Below the pieces are notes generated by a model. The model was not told the DNA's origin. It did no database searches and saw only the letters and a program-made list of their open reading frames with translations. Positions 34,327 to 47,408 of a DNA stretch of 64,000 nt are shown piece after piece. Each line of letters starts with the position of its first letter. The first letter of the stretch is position 1. Source of the DNA: Ciona intestinalis (Eukaryota; Chordata; Ascidiacea; Phlebobranchia; Cionidae); assembly GCF_000224145.3 (NCBI RefSeq), contig NC_020166.2, forward strand, positions 1,173,111 to 1,237,110, given 5' to 3'. A program made the translations under genes and the position numbers.

Positions 34327-37136
34327 GAGTAATATACATAGAATTAAAAACACATCACCCAAATTTATAATTTCTTACTATAAAGTGTAAAGCGTAATGC
34401 TTGGCGAGCGAACCGTAATTGCCGCAAAAGGGTCAAGCAGTTTCCCAATAAGTGCTTTTGTAATCGAACGGCAGACGTTCGTGTTTTAAACGTCCTTAGT
34501 GAGTGTGTCCTCTTGAATGGGGTTGTCTATGTAGACAGAGATGTCGTGTGGTTATAAGAGCTTTTACAAGACGTTGTGGTTTTATATAAAGTTGCTGGTG
34601 TTTTAGTAAAAGGCCTTTAGTGCACAATTGTAGACATTTTAGTGGTTTAGAATACGAAGGTTATTTTGGGATATTGTATTACTTAGCATTGAATGTATAG
34701 TTTAGTAAGTGAAACATCAGAAACAGTTGGTATATAGCCTACTGTTACCACTGTGTTTTGTTCTTTAAATTAAGGCACACGCGTCATACGGGTTAAATTA
34801 TATTATCGTGATATCATTGCTACGTCATAACAGGAAGAACGCTGTTATTTTAATTAATCAATACCAACTGTAGAAAAGGCTTTTTTAAATAAATTTAGTT
34901 CTATTTCAAAATTGTTACATATGTAAAGGCTAACGGGATATAATTTAGCTACAGTTATAGCATAATACGTCATAAAAACGTCACGAAAACCATTCATGCG
35001 TTAATATACGAGCGTTACGGGTCGTCCAATTACGCAGTCACGTCGTGGATTATCTCGCTACAATTGCTACAATGTGGGCATGAGATTGACATGCGTGCGT
35101 AAGACGATTGTACTTCGACATTCCCACCCAGGAGGAAATAATATGAACGAACATAAAACCCTGTATGGATCCTGCATGCGTTCATGTACTTTAAATGCGA
35201 TAAATGTAACGCTTGATAAAGATGGACGCTAATGGATGCATCTGTTTATACTGCCTGTAGTAGCACGCATCTCATCGATCCAAATGTGGTTTCATTTATC
35301 CTTACTGGATTGTGCCGCTACTGCTGTATTAAGATCAATAGAATGAGAGTTGTGATCGACCAGTACAGCAGGGGTGGTTGGTCGCATTCAAAGAGGGCGG
35401 GAAGGAGAAGCTTTTGTTATACGTGAAGGGGAAAGCACAATTAAGCTCTTTTAAGGCGAAAGGTTACTATACATGAAACGTTAAGTTAACAGTTGCTTTT
35501 TGAGGAAGAGTTAGATTCGAGCACATGGTATTACGGGGCAAGATAATAACCTTAGCAGACAATATTTTATATTATGTGCTGAAGTTAATTATATTTTACC
35601 AATTATTAATGTTTAATGCTGTGGGAAAATTTCATTATTATTTTTTACTATTTATGAGTAAATTGACGCTTAGAAAATAAGTCGCTTATAAAAAAATAGA
35701 TAAACTCTGCAAATCATGCAACAGTTATTCAATGAACGTTTAGTTCCCATGCTCCACGCCCAAGAATGCAGTTTGAAATCTCTAAGGGTTTAACAGTTGG
35801 GACCAGTATCATACCACACCAAGTTACTTCGTTTTAGCAAAACCGACCAATTAGAAATGCCCTTTTCTTCCGCCATACATTATTCATATACTCACGCCGC
35901 TTCGCTCGCTAATATAAAACATACAGTGGTGCCAGTTAAGTTTTAACGCTTCGTTCATTCAATGTATTACAGTGAGACGCGTTCATGATTTGGAAACACG
36001 AGGCAGGTGGTTTATGCAGCTTGGGTGGTAAGCATTTAAGGCTTGCATTAAAAATCCGCAGCAACGCGTGAGGTAGTAGCTCTCAGCTCGTGAGCGGTAA
36101 AGTAAATCAACATTTGCATTACAATGTCAGTCATTGGAGCCGGCCTTGTGTAAAGATCAAACGGCTTATAAAATACAACGCAGCATATTTTATCTTAGAG
36201 GTTGGCGCCCCACTTTGCAAGTAAGACGTAACGTTGCGTACAAGCCAGTTTACGGTGGTATACCTAACTAAGCGATTCCTTAGCTGCTTTTGAGGAAAAC
36301 AACTTAAGTTGGAACAAGTGTAACACCACGTATCTGAAAGATTTAAGGTCAGAAACTGCTAGCATTCTTATCAGAGACACCAGACACAAGAACCTGGTTT
36401 CGGTTGTCCTAATTTTGTCGCTTGCAGATCAGGGTCACTACAGTGATTACTCGTTTGATTTAGAGAGCGCATTCGGATTGATTTGTAATCACTTCTCAAG
36501 GGAGCGATCAATCTATGCAAAATCACTAAGCAAAAGTAGGTTACATCAGAATTACGATAAGTTTTAATATGATCGGTTTATATATACATGCTAACCGTTT
36601 GTAGAACTTAGTGAATATAGTTGAGACTTTTACCGTAACTTTACGTATTTTGGTATATACGGAATAACATTCTGTTTATGGAGCTATAAAAAAAGAAACA
36701 AAAAGTTAATGTATATTTTCAGTTTTCACTTTATATTTTATCGAGTAGATGGCGCGTTTTCGGGTGAGTTTAGATTCTAGTTAATGCGCAGGAATTATTC
36801 CCATTGCTTGATTTTAAAATCTTAATAAGGAAACACGTGGGAGGTGGAGACTAATTAACCCACCCACCCGCAGTGAGTTATAATGACGTTGCTTGTTAGT
36901 GGGAATGTTCTTGGCGTATATTTGAGCCTCGTTGAATGTATTGAACAATACATGGTACGCTAAATACATTTTCGAGTAGGCTACGATCATTATAACAATA
37001 TCTTAAGTGTATAAATTAAAAGGAAAAAAATACGAGTTTTGACGTTATAAATTTTAATAACACACAACAAGACAAGAAAAAAAAAAGAAAAAAAATCTTT
37101 CTTAAAAAAATAATTGCCTACAAAGTAAAATACTTG

Positions 37137-37237
37137 GTAACTCGTAAGCTGACAGGTGCATTAACACCCGTGCTATAACGACTGTCGTTTCCGGCCACGC
37201 GAGGGTAAAGTAAGTTACATTTATTTATTCTTTTATG
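37137..37237 (+). mobile_element. SINE copy with ATT tail
   Basis: GTAACTCGTAAGCTGACAGG, CACCCGTGCTATAACGACTG, GCCACGCGAGGGTAAAGTAA and TTACATTTATTTATTC. Full-length by comparison with 7828. Confidence 0.74.
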
Positions 37238-37870
37238 TGTTACTGCAACGCATAATTGCACGGCCGTAAACGCCCCTTCGCGATGCATTCAATTCATAAC
37301 GCACTTAATTTTTCGTTTTGGATAAGTGCTACGAATCTGCCGAAGCAGTCTGCTTCCATTTCTTTAACGTCGATAAAGTAAACGTTAAATGAATTGCGAC
37401 AAAGCTCCAGGGATCTCCCGCTACCGTGAGAAGTGAATATCAAGGTTAATACTGACTGAAAGCAAGTGTAATGCATACGCCGCAACTAAACGTGTAATTC
37501 AATCAGCATTGAAACGAGATTAATACAGACTATATTTGAAATTCTTTATAGAACGATAAACTGAATAGCTTTTCGACGCGGTTCAAACATAAAATCTATT
37601 CAGGCCTTTAATTGTCTGTTTGAATTTAAGAAACATATTATAATACGATTACGCCAGCCAGCTAATATGCATTCTATCGCTATAGAGCTATACTAACCAT
37701 AAGCATTCATATAATCAGTCATGAAGTAGTTGCAAACAAGTACACTACATGTGTCCGCGAACGTGTATGTCTATACGTGTATTATGATACTCATGAGGCA
37801 AGGATTTCCATTTTTAGCAGCAATATTGATTTTGGTCGGATTATGCGGAACATTATTATTTTACACAACT

Positions 37871-38055
37871 TATATAGTAGGGTGTGGGTAAACCGAACAC
37901 CTTTAGCACATAATATTCTGATCGTGTTTTAAACAATAAGCAACGGTCTATGGGAGTCGTGAGGATACGATATTAATACTTCTTTGAATGTTCTTTGTTT
38001 ACTACCAAGCAGGACGAGGAAATAGTATGAAAACGTGACCCATCTTCTATACTAC
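37871..38055 (-). mobile_element. MITE in the 7TM gene 5' flank
   Basis: TATATAGTAGGGTGTGGGTA at one end and GTGACCCATCTTCTATACTA at the other. It ends about 75 bp before the ATG of the plus-strand gene. Confidence 0.82.
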
Positions 38056-38131
38056 ATTAATATTTATTAAACACATTACAGGTGGTACAATAACTAAAGT
38101 AACATTACCTGTGGCTTGAATTTGTACAGCG

Positions 38132-40791
38132 ATGGTGGATTTACCGTCTCAAGTTGGAGATATGTGGCTCTGGTTCTCCAAAGACAACATCCTAACTTTA
38201 GCCGTCAGTTCAACTGCATTGCTGGCTTCTATAGTCCAGTTTCTATACACGCAAGCCAAGAACAGGAAGGACTCGTGTGTTATACTACGAAGAGAGGTGA
38301 GTACTTGGGAAGCTGTAAGCGCGTTTATTGCAGCACGCCTTCAATTTAAGTTTCTTTGATTGCTCCATGCGTGGTTTTATACACGCGAACGCTAACTTAC
38401 CTCAAGAGTAAATTATAGCAGTTGGAATGTTGGAGGTTTAGATTCTCCATGATGAACGTCTAACGCACATAAAAATGTCATTTTACTTTTTACCAATTCT
38501 CTTGTATTCTTTTATTAATTGTTTAAACATTGCACTATGTGTAAAATACCAACACTGATAAAGGTAAATACACTTTTCAGTTACCAATTAAACATATCGG
38601 TAACTATAAATCAGTTTTGCGATAAACTGCATTCCAGTATTTATACCGTCGCATGATCTGTGTATGTTACAGACTGCAAGGTATAGTAGGGTGGAAAAAA
38701 TAGGACACCTTTTCATTCTATTTTCTTGTCCCATTTGGTATTAAACAAAGAACGTTTAAAGGATTATAAAAACCGTATCCTCACGGCCCCCATAGGCCGT
38801 TGTTAATTGTTTAAAACACGGTCAGGATGTTTGGATAATATGTGCTAAATGTGTTCCTCTCCACCCTAGAATATAAATGTTGTTTTTTTTCACTAAGTTA
38901 TTGCATCTACGCATATTCTAATCCACAATAAGCAAGGTTATATTATTTTTTTATTTCCCATAGGAAAAAGAACTGAACGGTTCGATACGAATGATCCACG
39001 TCTTTATGTTTCTCATCCTCATAATATCCGTCATAACAACTGCTGCAGCTCAACTTGCTTGTTACATTATTGAGGAATCGTTTCTTCCATTGATCGGTTT
39101 GGTCTTACAGGTTATGAATATTTTTTGTAATTTACTTATCCTCGTATGGCGGGGCAACGACAGTCGTTACAACATGGGTGTTGAGTTTCATACACCTGGA
39201 GCCAGCTCACGGGTTACCATGTGTATAATTTTGTGGATAGTTTACTGCATATTAATTACAACTCTAACTGAAGCTTCTGATTAAAAGTTATTAATGTGGT
39301 CGTGATTAATTATTTGTCCAGGCGATTGATATCGTATAAAACAGGTTTAGGAATTCTGTTTTAACAGCACTCATCTTACATCACAGTACCATATATAGTA
39401 GGGTGGGGGAAGATGGGACACCTTTAGCACATAATACCCAAGTATCCTGATTGTGTTTAAAACAACTGACGGTGGTCTATATGGAGTCGTGAGGATATAG
39501 TTTTATAGTTTTTTGAATGTTCTTCGTTTACTACTAAATGGGACGAGAAAATAGAGCTAAAAGTGTCCCATCTTCCCCCACTCTACTGTATATAAACTAA
39601 TGTTTTACTTCTATCCAAACAGTGCATTGCAATGATCGAGACACAGTGCGTACTAGCGGAAAGTTTTCTAAATCTAAACACCCGCAAGAAGGCGTGCACG
39701 AGCAAGACATTTATCCGCGGAAAGACGATTTTGTTCACTATTGGTAAATATTACAATAATTTGTAACGCTAAACTTCAAAGTTTAACCAAATCAATTTAT
39801 AGGCATACCCGCAGTGATAACGATGCCGTTAAACTTTGCATTGAACTTCTACCTTCACACCCAAGTCCCTGCAACTCATATTCCAAATCTACTGACAAAT
39901 AACTTGACCGATGCTTCATCCAGTTTCACACTTTCGTTCATCAGTGGTAACTTCGATAACGAAGGTTTAAACCCAGAAGGAATTGTGGGAGAAGATAACG
40001 TAGCGAATACTGAAGTAATAAAACACACGGTGCACGATGATAACAGCGATATATTCCCATCTATATTTGCACAAAAGGAACAATCCTTCTGTTGGATGAC
40101 GTGGCCATCTACATCATTAACTGTGACGTTTGCAGTCGCCGCATGGGGGTGCACGAGCACAATGATAATAGCTGTGATTGAATTGCTGGTTTTAAGAGCA
40201 GCGGAACGTAAAGGGCAATTGGTACGAACTTGTTACAGTTTTCTGAGTCAACCATTCTTTTTTTATATGGGTGAGGTCCTTGTCTAGGACCTGTAATTTT
40301 AAGCAAATACCTATGCCGATAAGAAAATTTAAAACTCGTTCTCACTAGTTTCGAACTTAGCACCCGTTCCCAATAATATTACTTTTCCCCTTTAATAAAA
40401 AAGGACGCATTAACGATGCAAAGGTCGAACCACGGTCGTTTCAACAGAAGATAATTTCAATTTTGTTCGTCTTGACCATTTGCCATAGATTTAGTTTTCA
40501 AAAAATGATCTTGTTCGAAATCCTCGCCATAAGTTTAAAGCGTCCTTACGTTTTACCTAAATACACTTATTCCATTAGGTGTCGCTGGAGGAATGGTTTG
40601 CTTTGATCTCACGCCCTATTTTCTCTGTCCTCATATGTTTGAAGTGGTTGGCAATAACCTCCCAATGGTACAGCCACTCGTGCGTATACAGTGTATACGT
40701 TTCCTGGCTTTTAACCCCTGCTCTACTTCATACAATAACCGGCCCGAAAAGATCCCGGATTTACGGACATATCATTGGGAAGCCTCGGTAA
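38132..40791 (+). CDS. polytopic membrane protein with 7TM receptor-like layout
   Basis: Exons 38132-38296, 38964-39110, 39623-39743, 39803-40221 and 40579-40791 join in phase to 354 residues. Hydrophobic segments, in order: ILTLAVSSTALLASIVQF; MIHVFMFLILIISVITTA; FLPLIGLVLQCIAMIE; ILFTIGIPAVITMPLN; VTFAVAAWGCTSTMIIAVI; then two in the last exon (FALISRPIFSVLICLKWLAI, YVSWLLTPALLHTI). Between segments 4 and 5 lies a long polar loop (about 95 residues, with NNLT and Cys), as in a GPCR second extracellular loop. Basic short loops face the other side. There is no DRY or NPxxY motif. A faint likeness to prostanoid receptors (AM.E in TM3, SW...P in TM7) is only an impression. The last exon can also be read in a second frame (see findings). 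Membrane protein is likely; receptor function is an inference. Confidence 0.6.
38682..38873 (+). mobile_element. MITE in intron 1 of the 7TM gene
   Basis: GTATAGTAGGGTGGAAAAAA at one end and GTTCCTCTCCACCCTAGAAT at the other, with CTTGTCCCATTTGGTATTAA. Confidence 0.8.
39137..39230 (-). mobile_element. SINE copy, inverted, in intron 2 of the 7TM gene
   Basis: The reverse complement reads GTAACCCGTGAGCTGGCTCC, then AACACCCATGTTGTAACGAC, then GCCCCGCCATACGAGGATAA. It makes the retained-intron frame of exon 2 look open beyond the donor at 39110. Confidence 0.68.
39392..39593 (-). mobile_element. MITE 29 nt before a 7TM exon
   Basis: TATAGTAGGGTGGGGGAAGA at one end and CATCTTCCCCCACTCTACTG at the other: a near-consensus copy. 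The next exon starts at 39623. Confidence 0.9.
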
Positions 40792-43700
40792 GTTTGAACA
40801 CCGATACTTTTGTTTTAAAATATTTTCGGTTTTACATATACTGTAGCGTGTCGGGTAATGCCGGTCATAATACTAAGACCTCTTTGTGCGGATTTGTGTA
40901 CGGAAACTGGTAAGGTCTATGAACAAACGTTTGTGGTGCATTTTGCTCCTGAGTGAATACTTAAACTGCTGAAGCGGATTTAAATGCAAGTAACTCAACA
41001 CGCGTGCATATTACTTTTTGGCCAAAAGTTGCAAAAAACATTCCTGTCTTGAATGACACACAACATTTCTGTTCCGTTTGGTGTTTTCCTTAATAACTTT
41101 TAAGTATTCACTGCGTTAATCTGCAGACTATCGATAATACCAGATTTATAAGTAATCGCTTTAAAACGAAAACAACAGCAAACAAAGGTTTATAGTAAGA
41201 CTTCTATATGACAGTAATTAAAGCTCACCATAAAAATCCGTTTTATACTTCACACTGCTGTTACGACGCTTGTAACAAACGCAAGCATATCCAACTATTT
41301 TACATTTGTTTAAACTTGATTAATACAAGCGTTGGTATATTGTACAACCTTCAAATCTCATACTAAAATATTAAAACAGATTACCCGATAAGTTGTATAC
41401 GTGTACAACACTTTAAAACATATAATTACCGAGTATATGGCTAAGTAGTGTGCAAAAGTGTATTTATATATAACATCCTAATATAATACATTAGAACTTC
41501 GACCAGCGATCTTGAATTGAGACCCATAATATATATTTTACAAACGTTTTTATGGAGCAATAGCTTGTATTTGGATGTGTCAAAAAGTTATAGTACTTTC
41601 TTTGCATAATATATCAAGCCTAAAAACCACTTACAAAGTCAGTGACCCTTGTTTGCATATGTTGCTGCTTTATGTTCATAACATTGCAGCTGTAACTTTT
41701 TAAAAGGTTTCCCTGCCTCGGTAAATATGAGTAATATCTTTCTGTTATCGCTTTATCATTTCTTTGAGCGAAGACAAAACAAGAAGTTACTTTGCGGTTG
41801 AACACAATGTTCCTATTGTTTCTTTGTGTGCTGTAGCAGATATTGAAAAGCTCAACATTTCTTCTGTATCTCATACGTAGGTTATGTATGCGACTGTATT
41901 GGACAACAGTAGATAGATATATATATATACATCTAGAAGAGTTTAAATTAATAATGTTTAATTCTAAGAGTTAATAAAATCGAAATAATAATGTTTGATG
42001 TATATTTTAGTGCAAGTTTGTGTGTATGGGCTGGGAAATAGTTTAGAGTTAGCCTGTGTTCAAAATGCAGACGAGTAGCTGCTCTTTAATAACGTATATT
42101 TAAAAGTTATTTACTATATGCATACTTTTAAGACGGATAAACATTCTTCAACCGTTTTTATAGAGTGGAGAATTAGTTATAAAAATATGCGCTTTATAAC
42201 GTTTTTAGTTTGGTTGAAAAACAAAATGTACCGATGACAAACATACCTAAAATCTGAGTGACGCGTCTAAATTGATTTGAACACATTAAGCAGTGATTAT
42301 ACACGCAGCTTAAACTAGCGCCCGCCTCAAATGAGCAATGTTCAAAACAAAGGATAAAAATGCGGTATTTTAATTTGACATATGGTCAGTAGGATTTGCA
42401 TGGTCGATGCTAAGTGCTGTCAGTCCACCAGGACCACACAGAAATATGGCTGTCGTCGCATGGAGACAATATACTGCGTTTCCTTATAAAATCTAAGCAA
42501 TCCTTTTGGCAAATATTCGCACTAGTGATGCGGTGATGTTTAATTATTCAAAGCGGTCATGGCGGCTTAGATTCTATTTGTTCTATCACGGGTGCTGGGG
42601 ACATGAAATGCGAACAAATATACGTTACGCTCGCCACCGTAAACAGGATTTCAAAGCAACAATGCTTTAATCTAATTATCCCTGCTCGTAGGAATAGATT
42701 TTAATAACACGCAAAACAAAAGGCGAATTTTTAACAAAAGCAGGCCGCTGTTTCGTCTGCGGATAAATTCCGAAATGGAAACCAAGGATCCTGCCCGTTG
42801 GTCACGTGTCTGTGTTGTCAGGTGGCTTGTATGAGGTCAGCGGATGACGTATAATCTATTGTTTTGTGACAATGGAGATACCTTACACAGTTGCAAAATT
42901 AGGAAGTGCTTGTTGTTAAATCGTATCCGCAACTTTTTGGGCCTACGGCAATGCGGGAAGTAGCCGCACTACAGCAAGTCAGTTTGGTTAAACAGTTGGT
43001 ATTTCAAAGTTCTGACAAATTGGTGGTCAGGAGAGCTTTCCGGTCGCTTATTGGGCAAGCGAAATTAACATTTCTTTAAATACGGAGCCGTAATATTACC
43101 TTACAGACGAGCGAGGCAGTATTTACCTACTCGTCCATCACGGAACGGCAATCTAATCAATTAAAAACCGAGCTCTGTTGGTTAATCACCAGTTCCGACA
43201 AGGCATATCTTTGCACCTGGCTTAATGGTTGAAGTGAACTGATATTCAAACACAGAACCTTATTCTGTTCTCGGGTTCTCTTACAACTCTTACAACGTTA
43301 TCCCCAAGTGGGAACAGGTTCATTTCGTAAGCGCGCTTTGAAAGGTTTAATTTGATCGATGCTTGGCAGTGAACTTGGGACATTCCTTCCTGTTAGATCC
43401 GGTGTAAATCTTACAAGTTAAACAGCCCGTGCTAGATAAGGTTAAACCACAAGGGGTATTAAATGTCATTCTTTTGTTGACTTTTTTCCCCGAAAATCTG
43501 CGGTTGGTGGGTGGTGTAATACAGTATGAACAGCTACGCCAATTAGGAATCGATGCTTTTCTGGTAGTGTTGGCACGAAAAAAGTTATTCTTCCAATACA
43601 ACATGTACGGCATACAGAACTATAAAACTTTACGTAAAATCCTACCGCGTCGTGCTAACGGCACGTTTTATGGAACATATGTGATATAAATCACTCAGTG

Positions 43701-45497
43701 TAGTTTTGTGAGCCCGTATAATACAAAATACAACGTATATGCGGGAAATGTACACGCCCCAATACATGGGTGTGTACGTCAGTGTTGGGTAACCATACGT
43801 TTCACCCGAGTTAACGTTAATGACTTTCATGTAAAAGAATTTTGTAATTCTCCCTAATAGATAAAAGGTAATTTCGATGATACAACGTTGTGAAACGCGA
43901 ATTCTAAAACGGGCAACCGTGGAATGACGAAACAAAAGGATTTTAATCTTTTTTTTTATGTTTAGCGTTGTAATCCCCTAAGCGAAAAAACTTTCTCAAA
44001 ACGACAAAATATTTAATGGTCGATGAGGCACGACACGCCGAATGTTTCGCGCCAATAAATAATATACAGCTATGACAGTGACCAAGCGACTTGGCAAGAG
44101 AACCGGATAGATTTTATCGCGTATGACGCAGCGGGTAATGACGTCATTGGAATTCTAGCTTCGGTTTACAGTCAACCCCCCGAGCACGTTAACCCCGCTG
44201 TAAAGTCCCTGTCGCCTGATTTATCCGTTGTCCTGCTTCGTCCTTGTGTTCCCCATACACATGCATTCACGTCCACCTACTCGGCTTGCATTGAATCCTA
44301 TACAAGCGTGTTATTTCTGTGCTTTTGTCGGAGCTAATGGAGCTAAGATCGAAGGCGCTTTGTGAAGCGACAATCTATTATAGACGCAGCAGTAAGGAGG
44401 TCCGGTGTGTTGAAATATGCTTTTGTGCGCGGAGGGGCCGCATAAAGCCCAAAAGAGGGTAATCATAAAAATTTGAAAACCACGGTTTTAGCCTTCGTCG
44501 TGGAAAGCTACGGAGTTTAATTCATAACCGCCCGAGTGTCAGTTTCCGCCGAGGTATTGTGTACTATTGGGTGTTCTTCATATTCAAAAAGCATAAGACA
44601 ACGGAACAATAAAATCTTCGGACCGAAGTACAAATATTAGCAATATGTAAATAGTTACGTCATAGCTAGGGAATTTTTGTGATCCTAGTTTTTAACAACA
44701 ATGACGTAATCGAAATACGATCTTGTGTTGCACAATACATTCACAATCAGGGTAAACTAACAAATAGAACTCTACACCAGGACTTAAAATTAAAGCTTTT
44801 GCGAATTCTTGCAGTGACTAACACACGGACAGGGTAATAGGGAAACTCTGACCTAAACACCAGATACCCGCCTAAACCGGTATAGAATATGAAGAAGTGA
44901 ATCAAATATATATGACAAGTTTTGGGTTAAAGTAGAAAGCCAGCTTCCTATGAAATTTTAATTACTTACTGAGGAGAAGGAAATATATGTGTATATTATG
45001 GTGGTTCATAACATATTGACTTGTAGGTGTCGGTCGCTTAGAAAAAAAATCGATCTAGGAAATAAGTTATTTTTTGTTTTAGTAAAAATGCAGGTGGTTC
45101 TATACGCTGAAGTTATAACTATACCTTGAAACTGACAGTTGTATAATACTTTATATCATCGCGGTTAGTTATCGTAGTTTCTGTCATATTTAATTGATAC
45201 ATCAGCAGTGAATCACGTTTAGCTGTTATGTATACGCTTACAGCAAAGCCATGCTTATTCGGTGGTTATTACAGCTCAGAACAAGTTTCCAATCTATGTT
45301 TATTGTGTGTAAGCGTGTATGGTTGTGTTATAGTTTCACCGAGCCACTATTTGAGGTAATGGGTCGATGACACTTTTGATTGTAAATATTTGTGCGTGCC
45401 GAACGTGTGTGGTTGTACAAGCATTTAATCAATCTGGATATCGAAATTGTGAATTGTGGTTGGTGCAGTACGGTTTGGGTTTAAGGCTGTGAGAATA

Positions 45498-45610
45498 AAA
45501 AAAAGGGAGATGGCACAGTTACGGAGCCAACATTATATGCTAAGTTTATTGTTTGGTATTATCTTAATCGTGAAATGTATTTTAAACAGTAACTTTATCA
45601 AAATTCGAAA
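45498..45610 (-). mobile_element. MITE remnant
   Basis: AAAAGGGAGATGGCACAGTT, AACATTATATGCTAAGTT and TTTTAAACAGTAACTT trace a decayed copy. Confidence 0.3.
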
Positions 45611-46184
45611 TTAAAATTTAAAAAAACATTTAAAAAGTCACAGCAGGAAAATGAATGTATTAATATTGCTATAGCTCCAATTGGAAAAATTTCAAAAAGT
45701 GTATATACAGTACACGTGATACCAGGTTTCGGCTAGACGAGGCAGTCTACATTTTAGGTCGCTATTTTTTCCGCGGATCGCCTTTTACGCGCAGTCGTCG
45801 CATTCTGCTAGCGAAAGTAGGTCGATCAATCGGATCAACGTGCGAGTTAAACAAAAAGTCAGTTAATATGGGCGAGGATATTACTGTGAGATGTTTTCTG
45901 TTCCGTAGTTAGTAAGTGCCATGTTGTATTGGTTGTGAATTCTGATTACGAAAGGCGTATTCGTTGATTAAATTCAGATTAATTATTGATCCAAAATATA
46001 CCAGCGTTGTACAGAAGATATAAAGTTTCGAATAACATAGGATTGATTACATTTGTTCTGTTGCAGAGTTTGTACCAAGCCAATTCCAACGCCCGCTGTT
46101 ATATCTTCTTATCGTGGCTAGATACAATTGTGTATTGCTCAGACCCCCGGTAGCTAAGTCCTGATCAGCACAAAGGCTTATTTA

Positions 46185-46262
46185 TTGAGCATCGACGACG
46201 TAGTGGTTAAGTCTTTCGTTCCTGAGTAATCGTTTGGAAATTACAGTGTCGTCGCAAAATGT
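46185..46262 (+). repeat. tRNA-like fragment
   Basis: GACGTAGTGGTTAAGTCTTT resembles the D-arm/A-box half of a tRNA-derived SINE. No matching B box was found and no cloverleaf closes. Confidence 0.25.
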
Positions 46263-47288
46263 GCTTATTTTCGGTCAAACGAGTGCACGCGGCCGAATAC
46301 ACTGTTGTACGCACGCGAACCGGTGTGTTGCTTTGGCAATGCCGAAGGTTTGAAAGGTGAATTCAACCTTTGGAGGCCTGAAGGGATAGGAGTTGAAAGC
46401 ATGAGCTTGAGTCGCCGTTGTTGCTTTAGTTAGACCACCGTGATGACAGATTTACTTTACTAGCAAACCTTGCTATGGCAGGACTTCAGATACTGCGTGA
46501 TGTATATGGTTTAGTGTTTAGTTTAAAAGGCGTCAGGTTATAGCTTCAGGTGTCTTATCATAACAAATCTTCAGTTTTAAATTTACGATTTTGAGAGCCT
46601 AATATGCCGTAGGTGATATTATACAGATTTTCTGTTCAGTTTAACAAGTAGTCTGAGTTTAATTACGAGCTAATCCGTAGCCATTTTATGACTTATTAAC
46701 CAGGCCGACGAGAGATTTATTTGCGAAGCCGGCGACACAAAGATAAAAACACTTAACGCCAAAAGAGATGGATTGTGGTGATCACGACGTACCTCGGGTT
46801 CCAGAGACTTTTATGCGGCGCAGCTGGAAGCCGATCCCCGCGACGCTGTCGTTTGTTTACCGGGCGCATTAGCGACCGAGTGAGAAGTGTAATTAAGCGT
46901 GTCCGCCGGGACTGCACAGTAGGGTGTGAGTTGCGCGTGGCTCTAATGGAATCTCAAACAAGGCAATAGCTCGCAGTGTTTCGTATTGAAACAGCGAGGA
47001 ATTATATGCATTGATTAAAACGTCGTTACATTTTATGATTAATTATAATTCGTTCATTACGCCCGAAGGTAAACTTAGCTCGTTAATGACAACATTAATA
47101 TGACGCCGATGTCTCGTTCGTAGCGCTAGAATTAGTTGGCAGTCTACGAAAGAATAATAATTATCGTTGAATGACGCCAGCGCGTTATGTCACACTAACG
47201 AAATATCAAAGTTATATATTAAGGATATTTGAATTATTTAAGACCGCCTATCAATTTCGCCTCTAAGGGCTCGGCCCGAGTAGCAATT

Positions 47289-47408
47289 ATGAGCAATTTT
47301 GGTTGGTCGTCGGCAGATACTAAAATAACAATACTACTGTTAGTGACAACGTGTACTTGTGTATACTCGGCGCCATACGGGCCCGCTGTCTTTATGAAAC
47401 CAGGCAGC
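47289..47408 (+). CDS. possible first exon encoding a signal peptide
   Basis: From an ATG the frame reads MSNFGWSSADTK, then a hydrophobic core (ITILLLVTTCTCVYSA) with a plausible cleavage after YSA, then PYGPAVFMKPGS. It meets a GTATAAGT donor in phase 0 just before a stop. A secreted or membrane protein could start here. No downstream exon in matching phase was found, and the donor is not ideal. The 664-residue gene at 51.7 kb has its own in-phase first exon. I do not recognise the product. Confidence 0.22.

Larger units (their letters stand above)
31652..38131. other. 6.5-kb divergent intergenic region
   Basis: Separates the SLC10 (minus) and 7TM-like (plus) starts. It contains a TA microsatellite at about 31890-31910, MITEs at 32814, 33764 and 37871, MITE remnants, and a SINE at 37137. 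No exon could be supported. An open frame at 37294-37475 (minus) with a possible acceptor is noted among the rejected items. Confidence 0.5.

Noticed and set aside
37294..37475. Minus-strand open frame after an apparent TTTCAG acceptor, ending LIQNEKLSAL
   Set aside because: The composition looks protein-like, but no upstream exon or family match was found and it is short; left out of the gene list.
43429..43689. 86-codon plus-strand frame in the transposon-poor stretch
   Set aside because: Starts without ATG, overlaps an equally long frame on the other strand, and has no recognisable motif or clear splice sites.
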